Source of the DNA: GCA-003244245 sp963712995
Lineage (GTDB): Bacteria > Actinomycetota > Actinomycetes > Mycobacteriales > Pseudonocardiaceae
Direction: 5' to 3'
Length of the DNA: 64,000 nt
Assembly: GCA_963712995.1 (NCBI GenBank)
Contig: CAVQKH010000030.1
Coordinates: 248,001 to 312,000 of the forward strand
The notes beneath the pieces were generated by a model that saw only the letters and a program-made list of their open reading frames with translations, did not search any database and had not been told where the DNA came from. Shown here one piece after another: positions 5,074 to 13,901 of the stretch. A program made the position numbers and the translations under genes. Each line of letters begins with the position of its first letter. The first letter of the stretch is position 1.

Positions 5074-7707
5074 ATGAGGACGGATCCGTGGACGCTCACG
5101 GGGCGTGACTCGGAGTTGCAGTTTATCGCTGAGCGTTTAACTGGTGGGGAATCACGCAGTGTCGTCATTGCCGGGCCCGCCGGGGTCGGCAAGACGCGAC
5201 TTGCGCGTGAAGCGCTGGCAGCGGCGAAGCGCGGCGGTCGGGTGACGCGGTGGGCGGCAGGAACCAATGCGGCGGCAGCGATACCCCTGGGGGCGGTGGC
5301 GCATCTGCTGCCCACGGTGGAGACCGTGGCTGATCCCTTGACGTTGCTGCAGCGTGCCGGCGCCGCTATCACCGAGCAGGGCAAGGGTCACCGGCTGGTG
5401 ATCGGTGTCGATGATGCGCACCTGCTCGATGAGCTGTCGGTGACCTTGCTCCATCAGCTGACCTTGACCCGCACCGCCTGTGTGGTGTTGACCGTGCGGA
5501 CCGGTGAGCCTGCTCCTGATCCGGTGGTGACGCTGTGGAAGAACGGGTTGGCCGACCGGTTGGAGCTGGCTCAGCTGCCGCGGGTGGCGATGAACCGGCT
5601 GGTGACCGGGGTGCTCGGCGGGGTGGTGGACAGTCGCACGATTGAGCGGTTGTGGCGCGCTACCCGAGGGAACGTCCTTTTCCTGCGTGAGCTGGTGGAG
5701 GGCGGCTGTGAGACCGGTGCGCTGCGGATGCGCGATGAGGTGTGGCGCTGGGAGGGCCGGATGGAGCCCACCCCGCGGCTCCGGGAGATCGTCCGGGCCC
5801 AGCTGGGTGGGCTGGGATCTGACGAGCGGACCGCGCTGGAGCTGCTGGCCACTGATGAGCCGCTGGGCCTGGGGCGGGTGGCCAGCTTGATCAACCCCGA
5901 GGTGGTCGCGGTGCTGGAGCGTCGCGGCCTGGTGACGGTGGTCAACAGTGGTTGGCGGGCCGAGGTGTGGTTGGCCCACCCGATCTATGCCACGGTGGTG
6001 CGGGATCAGCTGCCCGAGGCCAACGCCTGCCGGTTGCGCCGCCGGCTGGCCAACACCCACCTACCGTGGAAACGTCAGGATGATCTGCTGCGCGCCGGGA
6101 TGTTGCTGCTGGACAGCGATCAGCCCGGGGCGCACGCCAGCCTGCTGGCCGACGCCGCGGTGCACGCCAACGCCCTGCTTGATCACGACATCGCGGCCCG
6201 CATGGCGCAGGCCTCGATCGACGGCAGCGAAGGCCGGGACGGGGTCCGGGCGCACCTGGCGTTGGTGGAGGCGGTGCGCTGGCAGGGCGTGTTCGACGAG
6301 GCCGAGCAGGCGGCCGCGGCTGCGGCCCCGTTCGCCACCTCGGCCGAGGACCGGTCCCGCCTGGCCGTGGTGCGGGCGCTGAATCTGTTCTTCGGGGTGC
6401 GCCAGGTGGGCAAAGCCGAGGCGATGCTGCACAAGGCCGCCGCCGACGCCGCGGACAACGAGGTGTGCCGGCGGATCAGTGCGGTCCACGGTGTACTGGC
6501 GTTCTTCGCGGGACGCCCGCAGCAGGCCGCCGAGTCCGGCGCGGAGATCCTGGCGTCGGAAGGGGCCACCGCGGAGGCGGTGGTGTGGGCCTCGAGCGCG
6601 ACCGGGGCGGGATTGGCCGTGCGTGGTCGCAGCGCCGAGGCGCTCTCGGCAGTGGCGAGTGGCTGGGCGGCGCTGGAGCGATGCACGACCGAGCCGGAGA
6701 CGGCGTTGTGCCGGCAGGTCCTGGCGCACGCTGAGCTCTCAGCTTTGTTGCTGGCCGGGCGGGTGCATGACGCGGTGGCTCGAGCCACCGCGCTGCACGA
6801 GTGGTGCATGACGGCGTCGCAGTGGGCCGGTGATGCCTTGGCCGCTGCCCACGTCGGGTGGTCGGCGCTGGCCGCCGGGCGTCCACGCACCGCCATCCGG
6901 TGGCTTTCGGAGGCGGTGGCCGGCCTGAGTCAGTGCGACCCCGGTGGTTTCGGGCACCTGTGTATCGCGCTGCTGGCGCAGACCCATGCCCAGCTCGGCG
7001 ACGCCGCCGTGGCGCGGCGCCTGCTGGATGGCCGCGGAGTCGGGCATCACTGCCTGGTGTTCGAACCGGAGTGGTTGTTGGCTGAGGCCTGGCTGGCGGC
7101 TGCCGAGGATCGCGGCTCCCAGGCGACTGATCGCGCACTGCGGGCGGCGTCGGTCGCGGCCGGTATGGGGCAGCGTGCGGTCGAGGCGCAGGCCCTGCAC
7201 ATCGTGGTCCGGTTGGGGCGGGCAGGCGACGTGGTCGGTCGGTTGCGGCAGTTGGCCGGCCAGGTCGAGGGCCCGCTGGTGGCCGCCTACAGCGCGCATG
7301 CCCAGGCGGCGGCGGCGAACAACGGGGCGGCGCTCGACGAGGTGGCCGCCGAGTTCGAGACTCTGGGCGCCCGTCTGTTGGCCACCGATGCCGCAGCGCA
7401 CGCTGCCGCTGCGCACCTGCGTGCCGGCGATCGGCGCCGAGCGGCCGCCTCCACCGCCCGAGCCGCGGGTCTGGCGCGGGCCTGTGAGGAGATCCGCACT
7501 CCCGCTCTGGAACAGCTGGCACCGCGCCCGCTGACCAGCCGGGAAGGCGAGGTTGCCAGCCTGGTGGTGCAGGGTATGAAGAACCAGGCCATCGCTGAGC
7601 GCCTGGTTCTCTCGGTCCGCACCGTTGAGGCCCACCTGGCCAACGCCTACGCCAAACTCGGCATCAGCAGCCGCGCCGAATTAGCCCGAGCCCTCCACAC
7701 CGACTGA
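5074..7707 (+). CDS. LAL-family LuxR transcriptional regulator (AAA ATPase + HTH)
   Basis: 877 aa from ATG 5074 (MRTDPWTLTGRDSEL), the usual start of this family just before the 'GRDxEL' ATPase entry. Walker A GPAGVGKT is at residues 34-41 and the Walker B-like VIGVDDAHLL near 110. A long Ala/Leu-rich TPR-like helical middle follows, and a C-terminal LuxR HTH (TSREGEVASLVVQGMKNQAI, then VEAHLANAYAKLGISSR). Such proteins are ATP-dependent activators of nearby operons, often for secondary metabolism. It is encoded on the same strand downstream of the Gly-rich peptide/peptidase locus and is a candidate regulator of it, but nothing in the sequence proves the target. Confidence 0.85.
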   Translation: MRTDPWTLTGRDSELQFIAERLTGGESRSVVIAGPAGVGKTRLAREALAAAKRGGRVTRWAAGTNAAAAIPLGAVAHLLPTVETVADPLTLLQRAGAAITEQGKGHRLVIGVDDAHLLDELSVTLLHQLTLTRTACVVLTVRTGEPAPDPVVTLWKNGLADRLELAQLPRVAMNRLVTGVLGGVVDSRTIERLWRATRGNVLFLRELVEGGCETGALRMRDEVWRWEGRMEPTPRLREIVRAQLGGLGSDERTALELLATDEPLGLGRVASLINPEVVAVLERRGLVTVVNSGWRAEVWLAHPIYATVVRDQLPEANACRLRRRLANTHLPWKRQDDLLRAGMLLLDSDQPGAHASLLADAAVHANALLDHDIAARMAQASIDGSEGRDGVRAHLALVEAVRWQGVFDEAEQAAAAAAPFATSAEDRSRLAVVRALNLFFGVRQVGKAEAMLHKAAADAADNEVCRRISAVHGVLAFFAGRPQQAAESGAEILASEGATAEAVVWASSATGAGLAVRGRSAEALSAVASGWAALERCTTEPETALCRQVLAHAELSALLLAGRVHDAVARATALHEWCMTASQWAGDALAAAHVGWSALAAGRPRTAIRWLSEAVAGLSQCDPGGFGHLCIALLAQTHAQLGDAAVARRLLDGRGVGHHCLVFEPEWLLAEAWLAAAEDRGSQATDRALRAASVAAGMGQRAVEAQALHIVVRLGRAGDVVGRLRQLAGQVEGPLVAAYSAHAQAAAANNGAALDEVAAEFETLGARLLATDAAAHAAAAHLRAGDRRRAAASTARAAGLARACEEIRTPALEQLAPRPLTSREGEVASLVVQGMKNQAIAERLVLSVRTVEAHLANAYAKLGISSRAELARALHTD

Positions 7708-7716
7708 CCCCAACCC

Positions 7717-7774
7717 CGGCATGGAGACTTATCGGGGTTTCGTGGCGCTGTAGGCCCGATATGTCTCCATGCCG
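7717..7774. terminator. Long stem-loop after the LAL regulator
   Basis: CGGCATGGAGACTTATCGGG (7717-7736) pairs at 19 of 20 positions with 7755-7774 across an 18-base loop. It ends the regulator transcript. It also argues against an ATG at 7761 being the start of the next gene. Confidence 0.75.
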
Positions 7775-7796
7775 AGAACGGGGGAGGGGTAGCTGG

Positions 7797-8945
7797 GTGG
7801 TTGTGCTGTTCGGGGCGAGTGGTTATACCGGCAGGCGGGTGGCGGAGGCGATGGTGCGCCGGGGGTTGCGACCGGTTCTGGCCGGGCGCGACACGGACCG
7901 GCTCGCCGCGCTGGCGCAGCGGCTTTCAGACTTGGGGCTTGCGGGCGCGGGCCTGGGGGATCCGGAGCTGGGGACGCTGGAGGTGGTGCGCGCCGATCTC
8001 GGCGACGCCGCGTCGGTGCGGGCGCTGGTCGGGCGGGGTGACGTACTGGTCAGTACCGTCGGCCCGTTCGTGCGGCTCGGGGAGCCTGCGTTGCGGGCGG
8101 CGGTCGATGCGGGGGCGATCTACCTCGACTCGACTGGTGAGGCGCCGTTCATCCGTCGGGTGTTCGAGGAGTTCGACCTGCCGGCACAGCGCAGCGGAGC
8201 GAGCCTGATCACCGCGTTCGGGCACGACTTCGTGCCCGGCAACCTCGCAGGCGCCCTCGCGCTTGAGCGCTCGGCCGCCAGGGTGCACCGGCTCGAGGTG
8301 GGGTATCTGATCACCGGAGCCGGCCGGGCCCGGGTGATCAGCCGGGGGACCCTCGGATCGGCGCTCGGGCTGCTCACCGAGCAGAGCTTCACCTGGCGCG
8401 ACGGGATCCAGCCGGAACCCCGCGTGGTACGGATCCGGACTGCCGCGATGGGCGGGCTGGAGTGCGCGGCGGTGGCCGTCGGTGCCACCGAGCACTACGC
8501 GCTGCCCCGGCTCGCTGGGCCGGAGGGGCTGCCCGAGGTGGACGTCTACCTCGGGCGAGTCGGGTCGGCGACCCGCCTGGCGCGGCTGTGCTACCGGCTG
8601 ATTCCGGCGCTGCTGGCGGTGCCGGGGGCACGGTCGTCGGTGCGCGGAATCGGGGAGCTCGTGCTGCGCTGGGTCGCCGAGGCACCTGATCCGGTTGCGT
8701 TGGCGCAGGTACGCTCCCACGTCGTCGGCACCGCCTTCGACGCATCCGGTGCTGAGCTTGCGCAGATCCGCCTGGTCTCGGGTGATCCCTACCAGCTCAC
8801 CGCGGACCTGCTCGCCTGGGGCGCGCAGCGCGCCGCCGAGCATGGGGTGTCCGGCCCGGGGGCATTGGGCCCGGTGGAAGCATTCGGTCTGGACGCACTG
8901 GAAGCCGGCGCGCTCCAAGCCGGCCTGCGGCGCTGGGCGTCCTAG
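7797..8945 (+). CDS. Saccharopine dehydrogenase-like NAD(P)-binding protein
   Basis: 382 aa from GTG 7797, seven bases after GGGGGAGGGG; the ATG at 7761 lies inside the terminator stem. The N terminus VVVLFGASGYTGRRVAEAM has the Rossmann GASGYTG motif of the saccharopine dehydrogenase / trans-acting enoyl reductase group. The next motifs (AGRDTDRL, DLGD, LVSTVGPF, YLDSTGEAPF) match that family. Substrate is unknown; relatives act in lipid or amino-acid metabolism. It stands alone between a terminator and a short intergenic gap. Confidence 0.8.
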   Translation: MVVLFGASGYTGRRVAEAMVRRGLRPVLAGRDTDRLAALAQRLSDLGLAGAGLGDPELGTLEVVRADLGDAASVRALVGRGDVLVSTVGPFVRLGEPALRAAVDAGAIYLDSTGEAPFIRRVFEEFDLPAQRSGASLITAFGHDFVPGNLAGALALERSAARVHRLEVGYLITGAGRARVISRGTLGSALGLLTEQSFTWRDGIQPEPRVVRIRTAAMGGLECAAVAVGATEHYALPRLAGPEGLPEVDVYLGRVGSATRLARLCYRLIPALLAVPGARSSVRGIGELVLRWVAEAPDPVALAQVRSHVVGTAFDASGAELAQIRLVSGDPYQLTADLLAWGAQRAAEHGVSGPGALGPVEAFGLDALEAGALQAGLRRWAS

Positions 8946-8971
8946 CCACTCGGGCTGGCTAGGATGCCCCG

Positions 8972-9418
8972 GTGGCAGCCAGCGGCACCGGGCGAGTGGG
9001 CACCGTGCTGATCGTGCTGGTGATGGGATTGGGATCAGTGGGGATGGGGTGGCTGCTGTGGCCACCTGAGGGCCGCGGCGATGTGCGCTCCGCACGGGGC
9101 ACCATCATGCAGTCGGTACTCTGCGGTCCCCCCGACGCGCAGGACTTCGTGCATGTCGAGTTGCCCGACGGGCGGGTGCTACCAGCGTGGCTGGACGGCT
9201 GCGGTCACCGGCTGGGTGAGGTGTTGCCCGTCGAGGTGCCCAACCCACTGCCCGCAGGCGAATTCGTCGCGCGCCTCGCGGGAACCGGGGTGTCCGCCGC
9301 CACGGCGGATGTCCGGCGCTTGGGTGCGGTGGGTGCCGTGGTCGCTGGGATAGCCGGTGCGCTGCTTGCGTGGCGGTTGCGCTGCAGCGGGCTCTCCGCC
9401 CGTAGGGTGGGCCCATGA
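8972..9418 (+). CDS. Small membrane protein of unknown function
   Basis: 148 aa from GTG 8972. One hydrophobic segment lies near residues 10-30 and another near 112-132, with ~80 residues between them, including two Cys (LCGPPDA, LDGCGH) that may face outside. Its stop overlaps the ATG of the M16 peptidase (ATGA at 9415-9418), so it is translationally coupled to that operon. I recognise no family. Confidence 0.7.
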   Translation: MAASGTGRVGTVLIVLVMGLGSVGMGWLLWPPEGRGDVRSARGTIMQSVLCGPPDAQDFVHVELPDGRVLPAWLDGCGHRLGEVLPVEVPNPLPAGEFVARLAGTGVSAATADVRRLGAVGAVVAGIAGALLAWRLRCSGLSARRVGP

Positions 9419-10722
9419 CCGGCATTACCTCGCCCACTGTGGAGCTGCATCGTGAAACCCTGTCCAACGGGCTGCGGGTGGTGCTGAGCCCGGACCGATC
9501 CGCACCGGTGGTTGCCGTCGGAGTGCACTACGACGTCGGATTCCGCTCCGAACCACAGGGCCGCACCGGTTTCGCGCACCTGTTCGAGCACCTGATGTTC
9601 CAGGGCAGCGAGAGCCTGGAGAAACTCGCGCACTTTCGTCACGTGCAGTCCTCGGGCGGGACGTTCAACGGCTCCACCCATCCCGACTACACCGACTACT
9701 ACGAGGTCGTGCCCTCAGCGGCGCTGGAGCGGGCGTTGTTCATCGAGGCCGACCGGATGCGGGCTCCCCGGATCACTGCGGAGAACCTGCGCAACCAGGT
9801 CGACGTCGTCAAGGAGGAGATCCGGCTCAACGTGCTGAACCGGCCCTACGGTGGGTTCCCGTGGATCACCTTGCCGCCGGTGCTCTACGACACCTTCCCC
9901 AACGCGCATAACGGGTACGGCGATTTCTCCGAGCTCGAAGCGGCCACCGTGGATGACTGCGCGGCGTTCTTCGACGTCTACTACGCGCCGGGCAACGCGG
10001 TGCTCACCGTCTCTGGTGATTTCTCCGTGGAGGCCGCGCTCGACCTGGTGCATCGGCACTTCGACGACGTGCCCGCCCGTCCGGTACCGCTACGACCCTC
10101 CTTCGCCGAGCCGCCGCCCGACCGCGAACGTCGGCACAGCTACCCCGATGCGCACGCCCCGCTGCCCGCGCTGGCCCTCGGCTACCGGCTGCCCGACCCG
10201 GCCGCCGGTTTCGATGACTACCTCGCCTACGAGGTGCTCGCCGCGGTGCTCGTCGACGGCGACTCCTCCCGGCTCGAGCAGCGTCTGGTGCACACGGACG
10301 CGCTGGTCACCGAGATCGGCTCGGGCTGCGGCCTGTTCGGTACGCCGCTGGATGCCCGCGACCCGGACACCTTCACCATCTCCGCGATCTACCCCACCAG
10401 CGTGGACGTCGAGGCGGTGCTCGCCGCGACCGACGAGGAGATCGCCCGCCTCGCCGCGGACGGTCCCGAGCCCGACGAACTGGCCCGGATCGCCGCGCGG
10501 TGGGCGGCAACCTTGTTCCGGGAGCATGACCGGCTGGTCACCCGGACGATGGCGATCGGCGCCTTCGAGCTGCTTCACGGGCGCGCCGAGTTGATCACCG
10601 AGCTGCCGGGCATGGTGGCGGCGATGGGCCCTGAGCAGGTCGCGAAGGCGGCTGCTGGGCTGCGACCGGATTCCCGCGCAGTGCTGATCGTCGAACCGGC
10701 AAGTGCAGAGCAGGAGGGGTGA
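9415..10722 (+). CDS. M16 zinc peptidase, catalytic subunit
   Basis: 435 aa. The inverted zinc motif HLFEH (FAHLFEHLMFQGSE) is at about residues 61-65, with the distal Glu expected ~76 residues later (the VVKEEIRLN segment). This is the active half of a bacterial two-subunit pitrilysin/processing-peptidase-like enzyme. It overlaps the upstream membrane gene and the downstream partner, so the three form one operon. No signal peptide is seen, so it is probably cytoplasmic. Confidence 0.88.
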   Translation: MTGITSPTVELHRETLSNGLRVVLSPDRSAPVVAVGVHYDVGFRSEPQGRTGFAHLFEHLMFQGSESLEKLAHFRHVQSSGGTFNGSTHPDYTDYYEVVPSAALERALFIEADRMRAPRITAENLRNQVDVVKEEIRLNVLNRPYGGFPWITLPPVLYDTFPNAHNGYGDFSELEAATVDDCAAFFDVYYAPGNAVLTVSGDFSVEAALDLVHRHFDDVPARPVPLRPSFAEPPPDRERRHSYPDAHAPLPALALGYRLPDPAAGFDDYLAYEVLAAVLVDGDSSRLEQRLVHTDALVTEIGSGCGLFGTPLDARDPDTFTISAIYPTSVDVEAVLAATDEEIARLAADGPEPDELARIAARWAATLFREHDRLVTRTMAIGAFELLHGRAELITELPGMVAAMGPEQVAKAAAGLRPDSRAVLIVEPASAEQEG

Positions 10723-12083
10723 TGGGCCACCGCAGCGCCGAGCAGATCGGCCGGACCGAGCTGGGGCCGCGCCCGGTTCCGTCACTGGGTCCGCCACGGA
10801 CCGCCAGTGCACCCTCGGCGGTGGACACCGTGTTGGACAACGGGTTGCGGGTGATCGCGGTGCGCCGACCTGCGGTGCCGATGGTCGAGCTGCGCATGCG
10901 GATCCCGTTCGGCGGCACCCAACGCACCCACTCGGCTCGCGCTGAGTTGTTGGCCGCCACGCTGCTGCAGGGCACGCCGCGGCGGGACCGGTTCGCCATC
11001 GACAAGGTGCTGGCCGCCATCGGCGGTGAACTCTCAGCCGGGGCGGACCCCGAGCACTTGGCCGTGTCGGGATCAGCGCTGGCCAGCGGCTTGGATGTGG
11101 TTCTCGAGGTGCTGGGCGACGCGCTCACCTCAGCCTCCTACGCCGCCGCCGAAGTGACCCGGGAGCGGGACCGTCTGGTGGAGCGGATCACGCTGAGCCG
11201 ATCCAGGCCACAGGTGATCGCCCGGGAGGCGCTGCAGCGGCGCCGCTACGGCAACCACCCCTTCGCCCGGGAGTGGCCGGAGGTCGACGACATCGCCGCC
11301 GTGACTCCCGCCGCGGTGCGCGCGCTGCATCACCGCTCGGTGGTGCCCGGGGGCGCTGTCCTGGTGCTGGTGGGCGATATCGCCCCGGAGCGCGCGGTGG
11401 AATCGGTGGCGTCGGCGCTGGCGGGCTGGCGGGCTGATCACCCGGCTGTCGGGCTGGCGGTGCTGCCTCCGTTGAAGGCGGCTGATCTGTTGTTGGTGCA
11501 TCGCGAGGGTGCGGTGCAGTCGCAGCTGCGGCTTTCTGCGCAAGCGGTGCCGCGTGACGATGAGCGCTACCCGGCGCTGCAGCTGGCGAATCTGGTGTTC
11601 GGTGGGTATTTCTCTTCCCGTTGGGTGGAGAACATCCGGGAGGCCAAGGGCTACACCTACTCGGCGCACTGCGGCTTCGAGTTCACCGAGCACGGGGCCA
11701 CACTGGTCGCGGACGCGGACACCGCCAGCGAGGTCACCGCTGCGGCCCTGCTGGAAACGCGTTACGAATTGGGCCGGATGGTCGTGCTGCCTCCCGAGGA
11801 GGCGGAGGTGGACAACGCGCGGCACTACGCGATCGGGTTGCTGACCATCGGTTCGTCGTCACAGCGGGGCCTGGCCGGCCAGCTGGCCACGTTGGCCGAG
11901 CTCGGCTTGGACCTCGACTGGTTGCTCGCCCACCCGGGCCGGTTGCAGGCCGTCACCACCGGGCAGGTCGCCGAGGCCGCCGCCCATTTCTTCGCCCCCA
12001 GCCGGTTCACCGGGGTGGTGGTGGGCGATGCCAAGCGCCTGGCCGACCCGTTGGTCGCCCTCGGTGGCGTGGAGCTGCCCTGA
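10722..12083 (+). CDS. M16 peptidase-like, non-catalytic partner subunit
   Basis: 453 aa from ATG 10722, which shares its A with the stop of the catalytic subunit; AGGAGG lies at 10712-10717. The position of HxxEH is AELLAATLLQGT, so zinc ligands are lost. A Gly-rich segment (LVFGGYFSSR) and an R/Y segment (NIREAKGYTYS), typical of the substrate-binding partner, are kept. It is expected to dimerise with the preceding gene product. Confidence 0.87.
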   Translation: MGHRSAEQIGRTELGPRPVPSLGPPRTASAPSAVDTVLDNGLRVIAVRRPAVPMVELRMRIPFGGTQRTHSARAELLAATLLQGTPRRDRFAIDKVLAAIGGELSAGADPEHLAVSGSALASGLDVVLEVLGDALTSASYAAAEVTRERDRLVERITLSRSRPQVIAREALQRRRYGNHPFAREWPEVDDIAAVTPAAVRALHHRSVVPGGAVLVLVGDIAPERAVESVASALAGWRADHPAVGLAVLPPLKAADLLLVHREGAVQSQLRLSAQAVPRDDERYPALQLANLVFGGYFSSRWVENIREAKGYTYSAHCGFEFTEHGATLVADADTASEVTAAALLETRYELGRMVVLPPEEAEVDNARHYAIGLLTIGSSSQRGLAGQLATLAELGLDLDWLLAHPGRLQAVTTGQVAEAAAHFFAPSRFTGVVVGDAKRLADPLVALGGVELP

Positions 12084-12115
12084 CCTCCAGCGTTACCGGG
12101 ACCTGATGAACCGAG

Positions 12116-12148
12116 TGAGGTAGCGGAGCACGATGCTCCGCTACCTCA
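12116..12148. terminator. Bidirectional terminator hairpin
   Basis: A perfect 15-bp stem with a 3-base loop (TGAGGTAGCGGAGCA at 12116-12130; complement 12134-12148) between the convergent M16 operon and STAS/HATPase gene. It overlaps the stop codon of the latter. Confidence 0.8.
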
Positions 12149-12990
12149 GGCCGTCGACCGGCGCGCCGGCGGGGTCTGCTCAGCGGAGTTGACGTGGCCG
12201 CGGGTCCGTGCGGAAACGGTGAGTACCGCCCAGACCACCTTGCCGCTGCCGGGCCGGGACGCGGTTCCCCAGGTACGGCTCAGCTTGTCGACAAGCACAA
12301 GGCCACGACCACCGGCCGCGCGTAGACCGGGTACCCGCAGCTGGGGTAAGCGCGGATCGGCGTCGGCCACTGAGATGGTCAGTGTGTTGCGGTCCATGTC
12401 CACGCGCAACTGACCCCCGACCGCGCGTGGTGCACCATATTGTCGATCAGTTCCGAAGCAACGACCGCGGCGTCAGAGATTATCCCGGGGATGTCCCACT
12501 CCTCGCAGGTCCGCCTGATCAACTGCCTGGCCAACCGTGAGCTGGCCAGGTCACATGCCAGCCGAACCTGGAGTCGGCGACGCGGGGGTGCGGCGTCGAG
12601 GCCCTGAAGAGCGTCCTGGACACTGCGGTAGGTCGAGATGGATCGTGACACGGCGTTGGCGTCGAGCAAGGTACGAAGCGGTTGCCGGGGTGCCGCCAGC
12701 ACCAGTGGTAGTCCAGGCCAGTCGCGGATGCGGTCATGAACCATGGGGAACACTGTCAGCAACGATCCGGTAGCCGTCTGCATGTTAGCCAGGTCCACCA
12801 CAATCGCCGCAGGCTCCTCGGCTGCGTAGTGGAGCAGTCCGTCCCGCAGCCGCTCGTAGGTCTTGGGGCTCAGCTCTCCCACTGGTCGCACCACGAGAGT
12901 GCTGCTCTGCAGGTAGGACTCGAGGAACAGGGCGGCGGTTGTAGAGCCGGGACCCACGCCACTACCTGTGCCAGCCGGCTGACTTGTCAT
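12146..12990 (-). pseudogene. STAS + HATPase anti-sigma regulator, split by a frameshift
   Basis: Start ATG 12990 follows GAGGTGA. The first frame (to 12379) gives a STAS/SpoIIAA-like domain (LVVRPVGELSPKTYERLRDG, IVVDLANMQTATGS) and the beginning of an HATPase_c_2 kinase fold (VVASELIDNMVHHA). The rest of the ATPase (RVDMDRNTLTISVADADP, GGRGLVLVDKL) is in another frame ending at 12146. One base appears lost near a CCCCC run at 12414-12418. Intact, this would be a ~281-aa anti-sigma/antagonist regulator. It may be a true break, a sequencing error, or, less likely, programmed frameshifting. Confidence 0.7.
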
Positions 12991-13342
12991 CTGACTCACC
13001 TCGCGACGGATGGGCAACCGGTCGGTGTTACTACTGCTTCCCCACACTAGTGACGTTGATACCCGGTTTTGCGGGCGCTCATAGCTGCCATCCGAGTGAT
13101 GGGGAGGCAGAAGACACGTAAACCGCGGGCGCTGGTGATCATCGGTGCCGGGACGTCATGATCACCGAACGAACTTCTGCCGGAACAGGGCATCGCCCCT
13201 GGGAACCAACGATGTTTACTCTCAGGTGAGATCGGGTAACTGGCAGCTACTCACGGCGCCGAGCCTGCCGAAGCGGGGCCGTGGGTTGGACAGATGCCGC
13301 GTCCCCCGGGGCGCTGCCCGGAGCTGCAGAAGGGATACACCG
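12991..13342. other. Divergent intergenic region between regulator and stress-type gene
   Basis: About 350 bases without a convincing gene. It contains an alternative-sigma promoter at 13214-13239 on the plus strand and a GGGTAT on the minus strand near 13059-13064. Confidence 0.5.
13214..13239 (+). promoter_or_regulatory. SigB/SigF-type promoter
   Basis: GTTT (13214-13217), a 16-base spacer and GGGTAA (13234-13239) match the GTTT-N15/17-GGGTA consensus of actinobacterial stress sigma factors. It lies about 100 bases upstream of the small membrane protein gene and beside a STAS/anti-sigma-type regulator. Confidence 0.5.
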
Positions 13343-13648
13343 TTGACTAACGCGACCCTGCGCGTCAAGGAAAAGGTGCGCGACACCCAAGAGACCGTGC
13401 AAGCCAAGTTTGAGCAGATCAGACAGAACCTGCATAAGGGCGCTGAAACGCTGCAGGATCAGGCCGATGACGGGACGCTGCAGGCGAAAAATCTGGCCAA
13501 CAAGGCGCTGGCCAAGGCCCGGCTTCCGGTGACTGGCCGTATCAGGCAGCTGAGCACAACGGTGCGCAATCGGCCGATACCCGCCGCGGCTGTCATCGTG
13601 TTCGGCTTGTTCTTGGTGCTGCGACGTCTACTCCGTGGAAACACGTAA
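13343..13648 (+). CDS. Small membrane-anchored protein, probably stress-related
   Basis: 101 aa from TTG 13343, preceded by AGAAGGG; the frame is open further upstream but without a ribosome-binding site. The first 70 residues are charged and helical (LRVKEKVRDTQETVQAKFEQ), followed by one membrane span (IPAAAVIVFGLFLVL) and a basic end. It resembles short 'DUF3618/YtxH-like' helical membrane proteins, but I cannot assign a family. Confidence 0.6.
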   Translation: MTNATLRVKEKVRDTQETVQAKFEQIRQNLHKGAETLQDQADDGTLQAKNLANKALAKARLPVTGRIRQLSTTVRNRPIPAAAVIVFGLFLVLRRLLRGNT

Positions 13649-13660
13649 GGAGAGGTGACG

Positions 13661-13700
13661 ATTTCTTGGACTGAGGCCAGATTTCTTGGACTGAGGCCAA
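13661..13700. repeat. Tandem 20-bp direct repeat
   Basis: ATTTCTTGGACTGAGGCCA is present twice in tandem (13661-13680, 13681-13700; the 20th base differs), just after the small membrane protein gene. No function is evident. Confidence 0.8.
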
Positions 13701-13726
13701 TCGTCAGCGGCCTCGAGCCCGAACCT

Positions 13727-13761
13727 CGCGGCCGGGTGGACACCCCCACCACCCGGCCGCG
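13727..13761 (+). terminator. Terminator hairpin after small membrane protein gene
   Basis: CGCGGCCGGGTGG at 13727-13739 and its exact complement at 13749-13761, 9-base loop, followed by AACCCTCTCT. Confidence 0.75.
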
Positions 13762-13901
13762 AACCCTCTCTCCAGTATCTTACCCGAGCCAGGTGACATG
13801 GAGCAGGTCTACCCTGCGCGTATCGTCCAAGATGAGGTACGCGGCGCCGGAATACCGATGATTGCAGCGGGTGCCCACTTGGGCGGTACCGCCTGGTCGG
13901 G

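Noticed and set aside
13655..13861. ORF with GTG start after GGAGAGG
   Set aside because: It reads through the tandem repeat and a strong terminator, and the protein has no plausible fold.
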